A DNA stretch of 64,000 nucleotides from Bedellia somnulentella (GCA_963576735.1 OY755170.1:16104875-16168874); one strand, 5' to 3'. Counted from the stretch's first letter, positions 1 through 10,932 are shown. A program made the numbers and translations. Notes: a model not told the origin generated them from the sequence alone.

Positions 1-14
1 TATTATAAGTATAG

Positions 15-68
15 ATTTCAAAAAGGCACAGTAACAAAATTTATTTCAAAAAGGCACAGTAACAAAAT
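15..68. repeat. Perfect 26 bp tandem duplication
   Basis: A 26 bp string beginning atttcaaaaaggcac occurs at 15-40 and again, identical, at 43-68. The period is 28 bp with two copies. The surrounding 1-295 is AT-rich and shows no coding signal. Confidence 0.9.
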
Positions 69-295
69 ATAGACTATACAATATAATATATTACATTTAC
101 AAAACATCATTTCAAGACTGTTTTCTAATTAATACTGTACACAACATTCACAAGACATGATTGAGATTTACACAAAATATCTGTTTAATAGTATTAAATT
201 ATTATTGTTATTATTTATATGAAAATTATTAAAAAAAATTTTGTTATGTTATTTTTTTTGTTTATATATTATGGTAATTAGCTTAAAGGTATTAA

Positions 296-1560
296 CATAC
301 ATACATACATATCCTCACGCCATTAGTTCCCATTGGGGTAGGCAGAGACTATTGATCGCCACTTCGCACGATCCTGACAAACCTCTCTAGCTTCGTTTAC
401 ATCCAACAATCTTTTCATACATGCTCTTTTATTCTTCATACTTCGGACGCCAGCCTTTTTGAGCACAATCTCAATTTGGTCCAAGTGTGTTCTCCGTGGT
501 CGTCCTCTACTAACACTACCATCCACACTAGCTCTATAGGTCCCTTTTACCAATTTTCTATCATCCATCCTCTCTATGTGCCCAAACCATCTCAACATTC
601 CTTTTTCTATCTATCTAATATATTTACAACACAAACACACACACACACACACACATACACACACACGCACATGCGCACTCAACCGCACACACATACTATT
701 AAATAAACTGGTATAAATTTACATTCTAAGATAATGATTCAAAATCATTATAATTTGTATTTTTTTATTATTTTTTTAAAAAAATCTTTTTTCTTAATTT
801 ACCTTTACCTGTATAACGAATGCCCTTAAGTATCCTTTAAGTTGTATTTTTTATTTTTTGTTCTGCATTTGTGTTAATTTGTTATTTGATTACTTTCTTT
901 TTCACTCAATCATATTTTCAATTTTTAATTGACTGTTTTGTTTTCATTCAAATATTAGTAAATAAGTCCTGGACCCCAATGTAAAGACCTTCTGGGAAGT
1001 CTGCCTCCCGCACTACGGGCAACCCTTTTGGGAGGCAGTGCATTGTAATTTTATTTTATATTATGTGTAATATTTGGATCCAATAAATCTTTTTTTTTTT
1101 TTTTTACAATATCATCTTTTACACCACACTTTTCACGAATATCACTATTTCTCACTCGGTCACATAATCTAACATTACAAATGTTTCTGAGGGACCTCAT
1201 CTCTACTGCATTCACTCTGCTCTCATGCTTCTTCTGCCACACCCAACATTCGCTTCCATACATAAGCGTAGGAACAAGAACATCATCATGCACAGCAATT
1301 CGGGCCTTTTCAGACATCCATGAACAAATTGAAGAGCCACGGAGAAGCTACACATCCCTGTCGGACACCCCTAGAGATTCCGAACCAGTCAGTGTTTTCC
1401 CCGTTTACTCTTACACATGCACTAGAATCCTCATAGAGTGATACCAATGCACGTATAAGTTGACTCCCCAAACCGAACTTGGATAACATCTCCCATAAAC
1501 ACTTTCTTACCACCCTATCATAACGCCTTCTCTAAATCAATGAAGGAGCAATACACCTTT
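296..1560 (-). pseudogene. RTE-type LINE fragment, broken and internally deleted
   Basis: Minus-strand remains of the element found intact at 22526-25927. At 323-598 it encodes the end of the polyprotein (MLRWFGHIERMDD to the terminal SAYPNGN and stop), with a TATG-type tail at 296-315. At 1106-1317 it encodes the YGSECW-to-DDIV stretch, and at 1310-1513 the RT block with GVRQGCVASP and LFNLFMD. Three lesions are visible: a ~480 bp insertion at about 626-1105 between DDIV and MLRW; an internal deletion at ~1312 joining LFNLFMD directly to SEKAR, which removes the YADD catalytic block; and a one-base insertion near 1523 that shifts the frame before the A motif. It ends near 1560, so it is 5'-truncated. 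It cannot make reverse transcriptase. Confidence 0.93.
626..1105. repeat. Insertion in RTE relic: CA microsatellite plus AT-rich DNA
   Basis: This block separates two adjacent parts of the RTE relic. It begins with a CA/TG microsatellite (about 630-700), continues AT-rich, carries a 9 bp inverted repeat (CTGCCTCCC near 1001, GGGAGGCAG near 1030), and ends in a T-run after aataaa (1081-1105). The sequence acaa flanks both sides and may be a short target duplication. I cannot assign it to a known family. Confidence 0.5.
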
Positions 1561-1589
1561 TTACCAGTATTAACTTAACTTAAAAATAA

Positions 1590-3205
1590 ATTATTTACAA
1601 ATTAAAAACTAATAGTACTATTTACAATTTTAAACTATTTCCAAAAATTAAGAGCATCATTTAACAATGTATTTTGGAACAAATGTAATGAGCAATCAAA
1701 AATATCCATTTCCAGGCTATAAAAGTTGTATAACTGACACATTCTTCGCAGAGGAACCAACCGTGATAGCCCAGTGGGTAGAACACTCGGTTATCGTGCA
1801 AACGACTAGTGTTCAAATCCTGGGTCGGGCCTACACCAATTTGTCTTTTCTAAAGACATATGTGTGGTTAATTTATCATGGTTGTTAACGGTGAGGGAAA
1901 ACATCGTGAGGAAACCCACATGGCTGAGTTGTACTTAGTCATGTGACAGTGTATTCGTACAAAAACGGCGATAGGCCTGCCCCCTATCACGTGAGTACAC
2001 TGTCCATGCAAAACGTGGGTACTCTTAACACCAGGTGACAAAGTCACGTGATGTTCAGAAGTATTAGTACCTCTGCCAACCCCTTCGGGGATATTCGGCG
2101 TGAACGTTTATGTTTATATGTTTATTATTCTTCGCAGAGGATGATTCTGGCTTATATTATTTTTAAATGTTGGAAAAGTAAACAAACCTTGATTTCGGAT
2201 TAACCGCGATGGCACTTTGATTTGTAATTGGCCTAAAAGGCAACTGTCAAAACTTCATTAGCAATTTTATGAAGAGTACAGAGATATATGAAATGTCGTA
2301 ATCGGTCTTCGTATTCGGGTGGTTTCCGTCTCATACCAAATCTAGAGCACACCGATCTTATAAATCGACGTTGAATTGACTAAATCCTATCAATATGGGT
2401 TTTTTTATATTGGGTACCATACTGTACTGGTGAGCAGTATTCCAAAACACTTTGAACCAAAGATATGTACAGTATTACCCATGATTCAGGATTTTTAAAT
2501 GGTTTAGAGTTTCGGAGTACAAATGAAAGAATTCTATTCGCCTTTGAGCAAACATAATCACAGTGTGCTCTAAAAGATAATTTAGAATCAAAATATACTC
2601 CTAAATCACGTACAACATTGACACGCGAAAGAAGGCAGGTATTTATTTTGTAGTTATATGATATGGGATTCTGGAAAGATATTATTTGACATTTATCGGT
2701 ATTGAGCGTCATTCCGTTAAGAGAACACCAATCAACGACAGTATCGATATCATTTTGGAGTTCAATGCAGTCAATTTCACTATCTATATGTGTATATATT
2801 TTAATGTCGTCTGCGTAAGCCAAACAGTGACTTTTTATGATTTTCAGCAAATCATTGATGAATATAATAAATAAGAGCGGTCCCAGATTGGAACCCTGAG
2901 GTACTCCAGAAGTTTGAACGAAAATTTCGGAGTCACAACCATTCACTGATACTAATTGTGACCTATTCAGAAGGTAGGATGTTAACCAGCGGTGTACATT
3001 CCCATGAATGCCTAAATGATACGCCTTAGCCTGGACAATTTAATGGTTAACTAAATCAAAGGCCTTCCGAAAGTCCGCATACATTGCGTCTACTTGTATT
3101 TTTTCATTAAATAAGTCACAAAGGAAAGAACTATATTTAAAAAGGTTTGTAAGTGTTGACTTTCCAGAAACGAAACCATGTTGAATTGGGCTGATGTTTA
3201 TGTGT
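1590..3205 (-). pseudogene. Jockey/CR1-type LINE RT relic, split by a SINE
   Basis: Minus-strand reverse transcriptase sequence. It includes a fingers segment (HGFVSGKST, ~3180), an A-motif region DFRKAFD (~3060), SGVPQGSNLGPLLF (~2900), the catalytic YADD (~2810) and the downstream RDLGVYFDSKL block. The frame is continuous except for premature stops at 3040-3042 (TAA) and 2380-2382 (TAG); clear coding homology runs on past the second stop to about 2200. The SINE at 1756-2126 sits inside it, with matching flanks on both sides, so LINE sequence resumes at 1741 and continues leftwards into AT-rich 3' DNA. The 3' limit near 1590 is uncertain. The 5' limit near 3205 is where RT similarity stops. 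It is non-functional; the clade within the Jockey/CR1 group is not resolved. Confidence 0.85.
1756..2126 (+). mobile_element. tRNA-derived SINE (family P) with 15 bp TSD
   Basis: The element starts with a tRNA-like head: an A-box-like stretch tagcccagtggg and the B box gttcaaatcc within the first 70 bp. A ~300 bp body follows, ending gtgaacgtttatgttta. The target duplication attcttcgcagagga is perfect at 1741-1755 and 2127-2141, which defines the insertion exactly. Further copies are at 15049-15413 and 49580-49792, with fragments at 21010-21205 and 45918-45990. It would be transcribed by RNA polymerase III and mobilised by a LINE in trans. Confidence 0.92.
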
Positions 3206-3407
3206 GTTATACTGTATAATTTTAGCGCAATACACACTGAGTACGCTGAGCCGCCCACATTTCCCGGCGACACGACCCGGCGGTCTGTGTTAAAAGAATT
3301 ATTTAGTAAAATTAAATAATGTCGGCGGCCCGGCGGGCTAAGTGTTTATTGCGCTTATCTTTGAAAAATTTGTTAAAATTTAATTTGAATGTTTTTGTTC
3401 ATGATAA

Positions 3408-3611
3408 CCTCATGTGGTGATTATTACTAATAAATAAAGGAAAGAAAAAATTCGACACAGGCGGGGCGCGCTGGCAGCCATTGACACGATAGCTCAATTG
3501 ACAGAGCGACGGGGGCGTATACCCGAGGTCGCGGGTTCGATTCCCGCCTGTGTCGAAATTTTTCTTTTCTTTATTTATTCTTTATTTATCAGTAATAATC
3601 CCCACATGAGG
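3408..3611. repeat. Inverted pair of tRNA-like SINE ends (foldback)
   Basis: The left arm 3408-3466 and right arm 3543-3611 are inverted copies of each other. Both contain the tRNA T-arm end (cgcctgtgtcg), a T-rich spacer and aataatccccacatgagg. Between the arms lies a full tRNA-like head at 3483-3555. The simplest reading is a head-to-head pair of SINE copies, the left one truncated. The arms could form a long stem. Confidence 0.8.
3483..3555 (+). mobile_element. tRNA-like head of SINE family T, copy 1
   Basis: This 73 bp segment has a perfect D stem (GCTC...GAGC), a perfect 5 bp T stem (GCGGG...CCCGC) around TTCGATT, and acceptor ends GACAC...GTGTC. The anticodon arm pairs poorly and the acceptor has weak pairs. 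A second copy at 3727-3799 carries the same tail (aaatttttct...tttatttattcttt). A repeated tRNA-like head with a shared tail fits a tRNA-derived SINE better than a functional tRNA gene. The tail family (ccccacatgagg, gcgttctcaacatttgc) recurs near 15525 and 49128-49345. Confidence 0.7.
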
Positions 3612-3726
3612 TTTAGGCGTTCTCAACATTTGCATTCTATCTGAAAAGGTAGATATTGTAAAAAAAATCGGAGGTAGGGAACGCAAACACTACTTAAAAA
3701 AATGTAAAAGATATAAAGGATAAATT

Positions 3727-3850
3727 GACACGGTAGCTCAATTGGCAGAGCAACGGGGGCGTATATCCGAGGTCACGGGTTTGATTCCCGCCTGTGTCGA
3801 AATTTTTCTCTCCTTTATTTATTCTTTATTTATTTGTTACTATTTTTACA
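3727..3850 (+). mobile_element. tRNA-like SINE family T, copy 2
   Basis: A second tRNA-like head (3727-3799), with the D stem GCTC/GAGC kept and acceptor ends gacac/gtgtc, is followed by the same T-rich tail and tttatttattctttattt. It follows the tail of copy 1 directly, giving a head-to-tail arrangement. Some T-stem bases have changed (cacgggtttgattcccg). Confidence 0.65.
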
Positions 3851-3954
3851 ACTACTAATTATTGTTATTTTCGACATCCGATAATAAAGTTAAAACAGTG
3901 CAAAACATTATCAACACCCAAACAGGCTGATATAATCAGGATAATTAGACTTAG

Positions 3955-4060
3955 TTTTGCATGAAACCTTATGTGGGGATTATTTTATTATATTATTTTA
4001 TAATAGAAAAATTTCGACACCAGCAGGACTTGAACCCATGTAATCAGGAGTTTTGTGTTC
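3955..4060 (-). mobile_element. SINE family T fragment, minus strand
   Basis: On the minus strand this reads gggttcaagtcctgctggtgtcgaaatttttct followed by an AT-rich stretch and ataatccccacataagg, the T arm and tail of family T. The 5' half of the tRNA-like head is missing or unrecognisable. Confidence 0.55.
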
Positions 4061-4650
4061 GATATGATCAAGGATAGACTAACTCTATTATGGAAGTCTG
4101 AACAAGAACAACTGAAAATTTAAACGCATAGATAATAAAAGCTTATCACTTGTTGAAAAAAAAATGACTTTATTTGCGACACTATGTTTTATTTTAAAGA
4201 TGTTGGGCCTGTAGGCGAAAAAATATTTAAATCATTTAAATTGAAGAGGTGTGAAAACACAGAAAACAAGGGGTATAGCAGTGAAATTTTCCATAAATTT
4301 ATTGTAACTTTAGCTCTATATTTGGCAGAAATATATTTCAATTATTTAAAAAAAACTAATAACTAACGCTTTATTCTGATAAAAATAGAGAGACACGCCT
4401 TGTATGTGTGCAGTTTCAGATTGCTCGGAACAGATTTCAAACTCCAATTGCTATGAAGGTCACGTATCTGTGTTTATAATTAAAATTTATTTTCAAGTTA
4501 AATTGCCGAGTATGTGTAGTATTACTAATTTTGATGCTTATCAGCAAAGAAACCAAACTTTGCTAACATTTCATCATTTGTCATCCATTTTGTGTTGCAA
4601 ATTTTTTGGCCCGGTTTTTTTCCCATTACTTCTTATCCATTAGTATACAG
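4061..4650. other. No recognisable gene
   Basis: AT-rich sequence with two short plus-strand open frames (60 and 79 codons) that lack motifs, repeats or splice context. I see no supported feature. From about 4660 the sequence begins to match the 3' flank of gene 2. Confidence 0.4.
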
Positions 4651-4788
4651 ATACAAACACTACACCTGCCTTTTTTAGAACGTTCGCTATCTAGTCAGTA
4701 CTCCTATTAGTCAGGGTGAGACAGAAGAACGACTATATAGAACTATATTATTATAAGGGTAACTATAAATGTTCAATAAAAGAAAATC

Positions 4789-4799
4789 TTTATTTTATT
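4789..4799 (-). promoter_or_regulatory. Polyadenylation signal of glycine-rich gene 1
   Basis: On the minus strand there are two overlapping AATAAA hexamers about 420 bp after the stop codon at 5218-5220. The neighbourhood (aaaagaaaa...tctttattt...gatt) is conserved at the equivalent place of gene 2 (39321-39326), which supports this as the transcript end. Confidence 0.65.
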
Positions 4800-5217
4800 T
4801 GATTATATTAAGTTTATATTGTAGTTTTTATTAAAAATATTATGATTACAAAATATAATAAATTATTATACATAGGTATTTTGGTAACTATACTTAAAGT
4901 TATCTTAAGATTAAGTAATAAATTAATATAAATTTAAGAACATTAAGAACAATAACCTTACAAATGAATAAATAAATATATTCAAGTAAGGTAATAAAGT
5001 ATCACATTAACTTAAAAAAGTATAAATTAATATAAAAAGGATAACAGTCCACTGAGTTAATAGCATCTGACTTAAAACAACCATTAGTCCTTGGGCATCG
5101 TATAAATTAATTGTCATTGTGCAGTAAAATATATTTTAAAGTCTCATGTCATCTAAACAAGCTGTTTTTTCGAGAATTTATACAAAGTTTTAGGAACAGA
5201 TTTATACAGGGAAATAT

Positions 5218-8200
5218 TTATTCATTATCAATAAACAATACATCAGGAACACAGACTGGTTCAGGTTTGATAACGTTTACCCATAAAACTGCTTCAGGAA
5301 TGGAAGACGAAATAAAGTAAGGTACAAAATTTTGACCCGATTCTACTCCGCTAATGAAGTTCGAAGAACCACCGCCGCCTATGTATCCAGTAGATCCACC
5401 ACCATTTACAAAGTTGGTAGAGCCCCCACCTCCTATGTAACCTAGTCCACCACCACCAATGTAACCTAGTCGTCTAATCCCTGAGAAACCGTTTAAGCTT
5501 CCACCACCGATGTAACCAGATGATCCACCTCCACTAACAAAGTCCGATGAACCACCGCCGCCTACGAATCCAGAAGATCCACCCCCATTTATAAAGTTGG
5601 TGGAACCTCCACCTCCTATATAACCCAGTCCACCACCACCAATGTAACCTAGTCCACCACTCCCTCTAATCCCTGAGAAACCGTTTAAGCCTCCACCACC
5701 GATGTAACCAGACGATCCACCTCCACAAACGAAGTCCGATGAACCACCGCCGCCTACGTATCCAGAAGATCCACCACCATTTATAAAGTTGGTGGAGCCT
5801 CCACCTCCTATGTAACCTAGTCCACCACCACCAATGTAACCTAGTCCTCTAATCCCTGAGAAACCGTTTAAGCCTCCACCACCGATGTAACCAGATGATC
5901 CACCTCCACTAACGAAGTCCGATGAACCACCGCCGCCTACGAATCCAGAAGATCCACCACCATTTATAAAGTGGGTGGAACCTCCACCTCCTATGTAACC
6001 TAGTCCACCACCACCAATGTAACCCAGTCCTCTAATCCCTGAGAAACCGTTTAAGCCTCTACCACCGATGTAACCAGATGATCCACCTCCACTAACAAAG
6101 TCCGAAGAACCACCACCGCCTACGTATCCAGAAGATCCACCACCATTTATAAAGTTGGTGGAACCTCCACCTCCTATGTAACCTAGTCCACCACCACCAA
6201 TGTAACCTAGTCCACCACCACCAATGTAACCTAGTCCACCACTCCCTCTAATCCCTGAGAAACCGTTTAAGCCTCCACCGCCGATGTAACCAGATGATCC
6301 ACCACCATTTATAAAGTTGGTGGAACCTCCACCTCCTATGTAACCTAGTCCACCACCACCAATGTAACCTAGTCCACCACCACCAATGTAACCTAGTCCA
6401 CCACTTCCTCTAATCCCTGAGAAACCGTTTATGCCTCCACCGCCGATGTAACCAGATGATCCACCTCCACTAACGAAGTCCGATGAACCACCGCCGCCTA
6501 CGTATCCAGAAGATCCACCACCATTTATAAAGTTGGTGGAACCTCCACCTCCTATGTAACCTGGTCCACCACCACCAATGTAACCTAGTCCACCACCACC
6601 AATGTAACCCAGTCCTCTAATCCCTGAGAAACCGTTTGAACCTCCACCACCAATGTAACCAGATGATCCACCTCCACTAACGAAGTCCAATGAACCACCG
6701 CCGCCTACGTATCCAGAAGTTCCACCACCATTTATAAAGTTGGTGGAACCTCCACCTCCTATGTTACCTATTCCACCACCACCAATGTAACCTAGTCGTT
6801 TAATCCCTGAGAAACCGTTTAAGCTTCCACCACCGATGTAACCAGATGATCCACCTCGACTAACGTAGTCCGATGAACCACCGCCGCCTACGAATCCAGA
6901 AGATCCACCATCATTTATAAAGTTGGTGGAACCTCCACCTCCTATGTAGCCTAGTCCACCACCACCAATGTAACCCAGTCCTCTAATCCCTGAGAAACCG
7001 TTTGAACCTCCACCAATGTAACCAGATGATCCACCTCCACTAACGAAGTCCGATGAACCACCGCCGCCTACGAATCCAGAAGATCCACCACCATTTATAA
7101 AGTTGGTGGAACCTCCACCTCCTATGTAACCTAGTCCACCACCACCAATGTAACCTAGTCCACCACCACCAATGTAACCTAGTCCACCACTTCCTCTTAT
7201 CCCTGAGAAACCGTTTAAGCCTCCATCGCCGATGTAACCAGATGATCCACCTCCACCTCCTATGTAACCTAGTCCACCACCACCAATGTAACCTAGTCCA
7301 CCACCACCAATGTAACCTAGTCCACCACCACCAATGTAACCCAGTCCTCTAATCCCTGAGAAACCGTTTGAACCTCCACCACCAATGTAACCAGATGATC
7401 CACCTCCACTAACGAAGTCCGATGAACCACCGCCGCCTACGTATCCAGAAGTTCCACCACCATTTATAAAGTTGGTGGAACCTCCACCTCCTATGTTACC
7501 TAGTCCACCACCACCAATGTAACCTAGTCGTTTAATCCCTGAGAAACCGTTTAAGCTTCCACCACCGATGTAACCAGATGATCCACCTCCACTTACGAAG
7601 TCCGATGAACCACCGCCGCCTACGTATCCAGAAGTTCCACCACCATTTATAAAGTTGGTAGAACCTCCACCTCCTATGTAACCTAGTCCACCACCACCAA
7701 TGTAACCCAGTCCTCTAATCCCTGAGAAACCGTTAAAGCCTGAACCACCGATGTAACCAGTTGATCCACCTGCACTAGCGAAGTCCGATGAACCACCGCC
7801 GCCTACGTATCCAGAAGATCCACCACCATTTATAAAGTTGGTGGAACCTCCACTTCCTATGTAACCTAGTCCACCACCACCAATGTAACCTACTCCTCGT
7901 ACCGCTGAGACACCGTTACATACTCCACCTTTGATGTAACCAGATGATCCACCTCCACTTACGAAGTCCGATAAACCACCGCCGCCTACGTATCCAGAAG
8001 ATCCACCACCATTTATAAAGTTGGTAGAACCTCCACCTCCTATGTAACCTAGTCCACTACCACCAATGTAACCCAGTCCTCTAATCCCTGAGAAACCGTT
8101 TAAGCCTCCACCACCGATGTAACCAGTTGATCCACCTCCACTAGCGAAGTCCGATGAACCACCGCCGCCTACGTATCCAGAAGATCCACCACCATTTATA

Positions 8201-9208
8201 AAGTTGATGGAACCTCCACTTCCTATGTAACCTAGTCCACCACCACCAATGTAACCTAGTCCACCACCACCAATGTAACCCAGTCCTCGTACCGCTGAGA
8301 TACCGTTACATACACCACCATTGATGTAACCAGATGATCCAGTGCCACTAACAAAGTCCGATGAACCACCGCTGCCTACGTATGCAGTAGACCCACCACC
8401 ATTTATAAAGTTGGCAGAACCTCCACTTCCTATGTAACCAAGTCCACCACCACCAATGTAACCCAGTCCTCTTATTCCTGAGACACCGTTTAAGCCTCCA
8501 CCAGCGATGTAACCAGATGATCCACCTCCACTAACGAGGTCCGATGAACCACCGCCGCCTACGTATCCAGATAAGACACTGCTTCCAAGTTCCGAAAATT
8601 TACTTGAACCCGCTCCTCCGAAATAAGCAGCTGATCCACAGCCTCCAATGGATCCTATTGAACCTCCGCCGCCTACGAAATCTGACGATCCACTGCTTCC
8701 TATGTATCCACTGTATCCACCCAAACCACCGCTCCCGATGTTTCCACTGGTTAGGTAAACGGGAGATTGAACGTAAATTCCAGCTCCATTTGTTGCGTCA
8801 TTAACATTATTCGACCACCAGCATGGTGTTAACTGTTGAATAATAAGAAACATGTTCAATTAAATCATAAAATAGAGAGTTATCATCGGAGAGCAAAGTG
8901 CTCCTAGCATAGCTTATTGACACATCGGTCGTGTTAACTGGTTTTTTTTTTAGTTTATTTGGATTAATTAAAAACAGTTAGGAAGTTAATTTATTTAAAA
9001 TTAACAAAGATGCATACTTGTCATTATTTTCAATACGTTCAGCAAAATCACATTAAATTATATTTTGGTTAACCAAAAAAAATATATCTACAATTAAGTG
9101 TTGAAAATCACGAACAAGTAAATGAAAAAAATAAAACCAAAATTGTGATACATACACATGGTACAGCCGCAGGCAAACACACTGTCGTTGTTAGTATTGC
9201 CAAGAAGC
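5218..9208 (-). CDS. Glycine-rich secreted repeat protein, paralogue 1 (exons 5218-8832 and 9156-9208)
   Basis: The last exon (8832 down to 5218) encodes 1204 residues. It begins LTPCWWSNNVN, then YVQSPVYLTSGNIG, then about 1,100 residues of Gly-rich repeats with modules of ~61 residues built from GLGYIGGGG, STNFINGGG, SSGYVGGGG, SSDFVSGGG and LNGFSGIRG. It ends with a short tail (QNFVPYFISSSIPEAV...). An acceptor CAACAG lies at 8833-8834. The penultimate exon 9208-9156 (53 bp) follows tttttaacag, encodes FLAILTTTVCLPAAVPC and ends at GTATGT. This is a signal-peptide core, so the protein is probably secreted. The Met at 8859 belongs to the intron. A further 5' exon with the start codon is not certain. 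There are almost no charged residues, and Cys is confined mainly to the N-terminal part. The family is unrecognised; an extracellular structural, eggshell, cuticle or silk/adhesive role is inference. The C-terminal tail is shorter than in paralogue 2. Confidence 0.82.
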
Positions 9209-9322
9209 CTGTTAAAAAAAACAAAAAGAAAAATTTTAGGCGTGTTACATAATTTACAATAAAGTGTGAATATCTTCAATACTAGAAATTGCACCGAAAG
9301 GTAGAATCTACAACGCAAAAAT

Positions 9323-9425
9323 CTTAGCAGGGTAAGGAAAACCATCATTATACAAATTCGATTGCAGTTACAAATTCGTTGACATTCTTCGGCAAGCAAG
9401 ATCAATTCGAAATATAACCATTGAT
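9323..9425 (-). promoter_or_regulatory. Conserved 5' block of gene 1, possible first exon/promoter
   Basis: On the minus strand, gaattgatcttgcttgcc (9378-9399 region) and ATGATGGTTTTCC (starting 9348) have counterparts upstream of gene 2 (gaattgatcttacttgcc near 44150; ATGATAGTTTCCC near 44046). Conservation outside the exons suggests the missing first exon or promoter lies here. An ATG at 9348 with a weak GTAGAT donor 37 bp later would fit the phase of exon 9156-9208, but I do not regard this as established. Confidence 0.35.
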
Positions 9426-9657
9426 ATCATAACTTCTATATTCAGATTTTTTGTATCGTCGAATTTTGGCAGCTGTCATTTCTTGACATGTCAAACCTTT
9501 CTGACCTAGCTCATTTTTCAAATTTTATACCATTCTGAACATCTGACTCTATTCTTTTTAGTAGTTAGATCATAAATCCATTTTATAAAGTGCGGCGCTT
9601 CAAATGCAAAAGAGAATTTACGGCGAACAGAAATTTAATAAATATGAAAAAAATGTT

Positions 9658-9905
9658 AGTTGTGTAGTGTCGGCTTAGAATAGCACTACCCCATTTCTTC
9701 CGGTGGGTGTACGTAAGAGGCGACTAACGGTATTAGGGCTTTTAAGAGATTTTTGGGCGATGCGGTTGGAGACCCATCACCAACAACCTTTATTCTACCA
9801 TCTTTTCCCCACTCAACTTCCAAAAGTGGCTGAGGAATTTATGATTTCTCAGCTCTGGCAACCCCTTTTAGGGATTTATAGTCGTGAGTATATGTATGTA
9901 TATTA
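9658..9905 (+). mobile_element. SINE-like element R, copy 1 (RTE-end derivative)
   Basis: A ~245 bp element whose head (gtgtagtgtcggcttagaat) matches the 5' end of the RTE element at 22526 and whose tail (cgtgagtatatgtatgta) matches the RTE 3' end. The middle contains ggttggagaccc, which resembles a Pol III B box. The open frame across it is not a gene. Confidence 0.85.
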
Positions 9906-10576
9906 TAGTATATATATTATTATTATTATTATAAAACAAAGGGTGAGATTTGCTTTAATTTTTCACAAAGGTTTACTAAACCTGGACTAATTGGGAGTGG
10001 GGCCAGCAAAAAAACTAAATTAAACATTTAACATTGATTAAATATCTTGTACGTAATATTGGAATGTTTGTTATGGTTGTATAAGTTTTCTTGAGTTAGT
10101 GTATCTTTGGATTTATTTTTTAAAAAGTAAAACATAAATAAATATCTAGTATTTAACTTTTTATTGCCCTTAGAAGAATAATTTTTCCCCTTTCAAGGTG
10201 GTAATGCATGCTTTTTTGTTGCAACACTTAAAAAACTGTCAAAATTTCACGAAATTAATGTGGGAATTAATCTGTATACGTTGGAATTAATAATCTGAGT
10301 AAAGTGCGAGTTAATGTTTATCATTAATTTTAAATAAAATATTCAGGACAAATATAATAGTTTTACATACAATTACTACGATATTCTAGAAAGGTTTTAT
10401 CGCTTTAGGGTTGGAGTAACCGTTGCCTGCCGGGCCCGGCCGGGTTGAGAAACGGGTAGGTTTCAATATTCTTAGTCTTGCATATATTTTTACAATACAC
10501 CTAAGAGTTGCTACCATATAACACTGGTAATGATTGCACTTAGTTTTAATATAGGTTTTAGTTTCAACTTAAATAA
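9906..10576. other. Upstream flank of gene 1 with a GC-rich palindromic motif
   Basis: Non-coding. At 10429-10453 a GC-rich self-complementary motif (ccgggcccggccgggttgag) is followed by attcttagtcttgcatata. The same pair of motifs lies at 46946-46968 and just after, upstream of gene 2, so this is part of the duplicated segment. No gene is seen. Confidence 0.6.
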
Positions 10577-10835
10577 TCCGATTAATATTATAAATGTGAA
10601 TGTTTAGATGTTTGTGCGTTTGAGGCAAAAAGCATCTGCAAGTACATAATGTATATGAATGAAATTTGGCAGAATGCTAGATAATGACCCAAATTATAAC
10701 ATAGGATACTTTTCATCCCGCAAATAATTGACCAATGAAATATTCACGCCTGATTGAACTAAGAGTAACGGAAAAAACGCCTTATGCTTTGTCATAAGCA
10801 AATTTGACAGTACAAAGTCTGTCGGGTCAGCTAGT
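10577..10835 (+). mobile_element. Helitron-like non-autonomous element
   Basis: The element starts TC and ends CTAGT. A hairpin (GACAG...CTGTC) lies about 7 bp before the end, and there is no target duplication: all hallmarks of Helitrons. The paralogous sequence upstream of gene 2 (about 47060-47085, aacttaaataataaatttt) lacks the insert and represents the empty site. Length is 259 bp, non-coding. Confidence 0.75.
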
Positions 10836-10932
10836 AAATTATAATACAATAAGGTAACCTTACGTAAACTATAGTTGGTTTCATGCGTTAATTATATTTT
10901 ATAAGGTAATTATTTAATCTTGTTTTACTAAT

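Noticed and set aside
323..706. Plus-strand frame with His/Thr repeats
   Set aside because: It is the antisense of the RTE fragment running into a CA microsatellite.
3483..3555. Functional tRNA gene
   Set aside because: The anticodon arm does not pair properly, and a second copy carries the same non-tRNA tail, so a SINE head is more likely.
5340..8560. Regular direct repeats resembling a CRISPR-like array
   Set aside because: The repeats are continuous coding modules on the minus strand with no unique spacers, in an insect-type genome.
8833..8859. Met at 8859 as the start of glycine-rich gene 1
   Set aside because: It lies inside an intron ending ttcaacag; gene 2 has no Met at this place, and both genes have a conserved upstream signal-peptide exon.
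9094..9405. 103-codon minus-strand frame spanning the signal-peptide exon
   Set aside because: It reads the exon in the wrong frame; the correct frame is shown by conservation with gene 2 and by splice sites.
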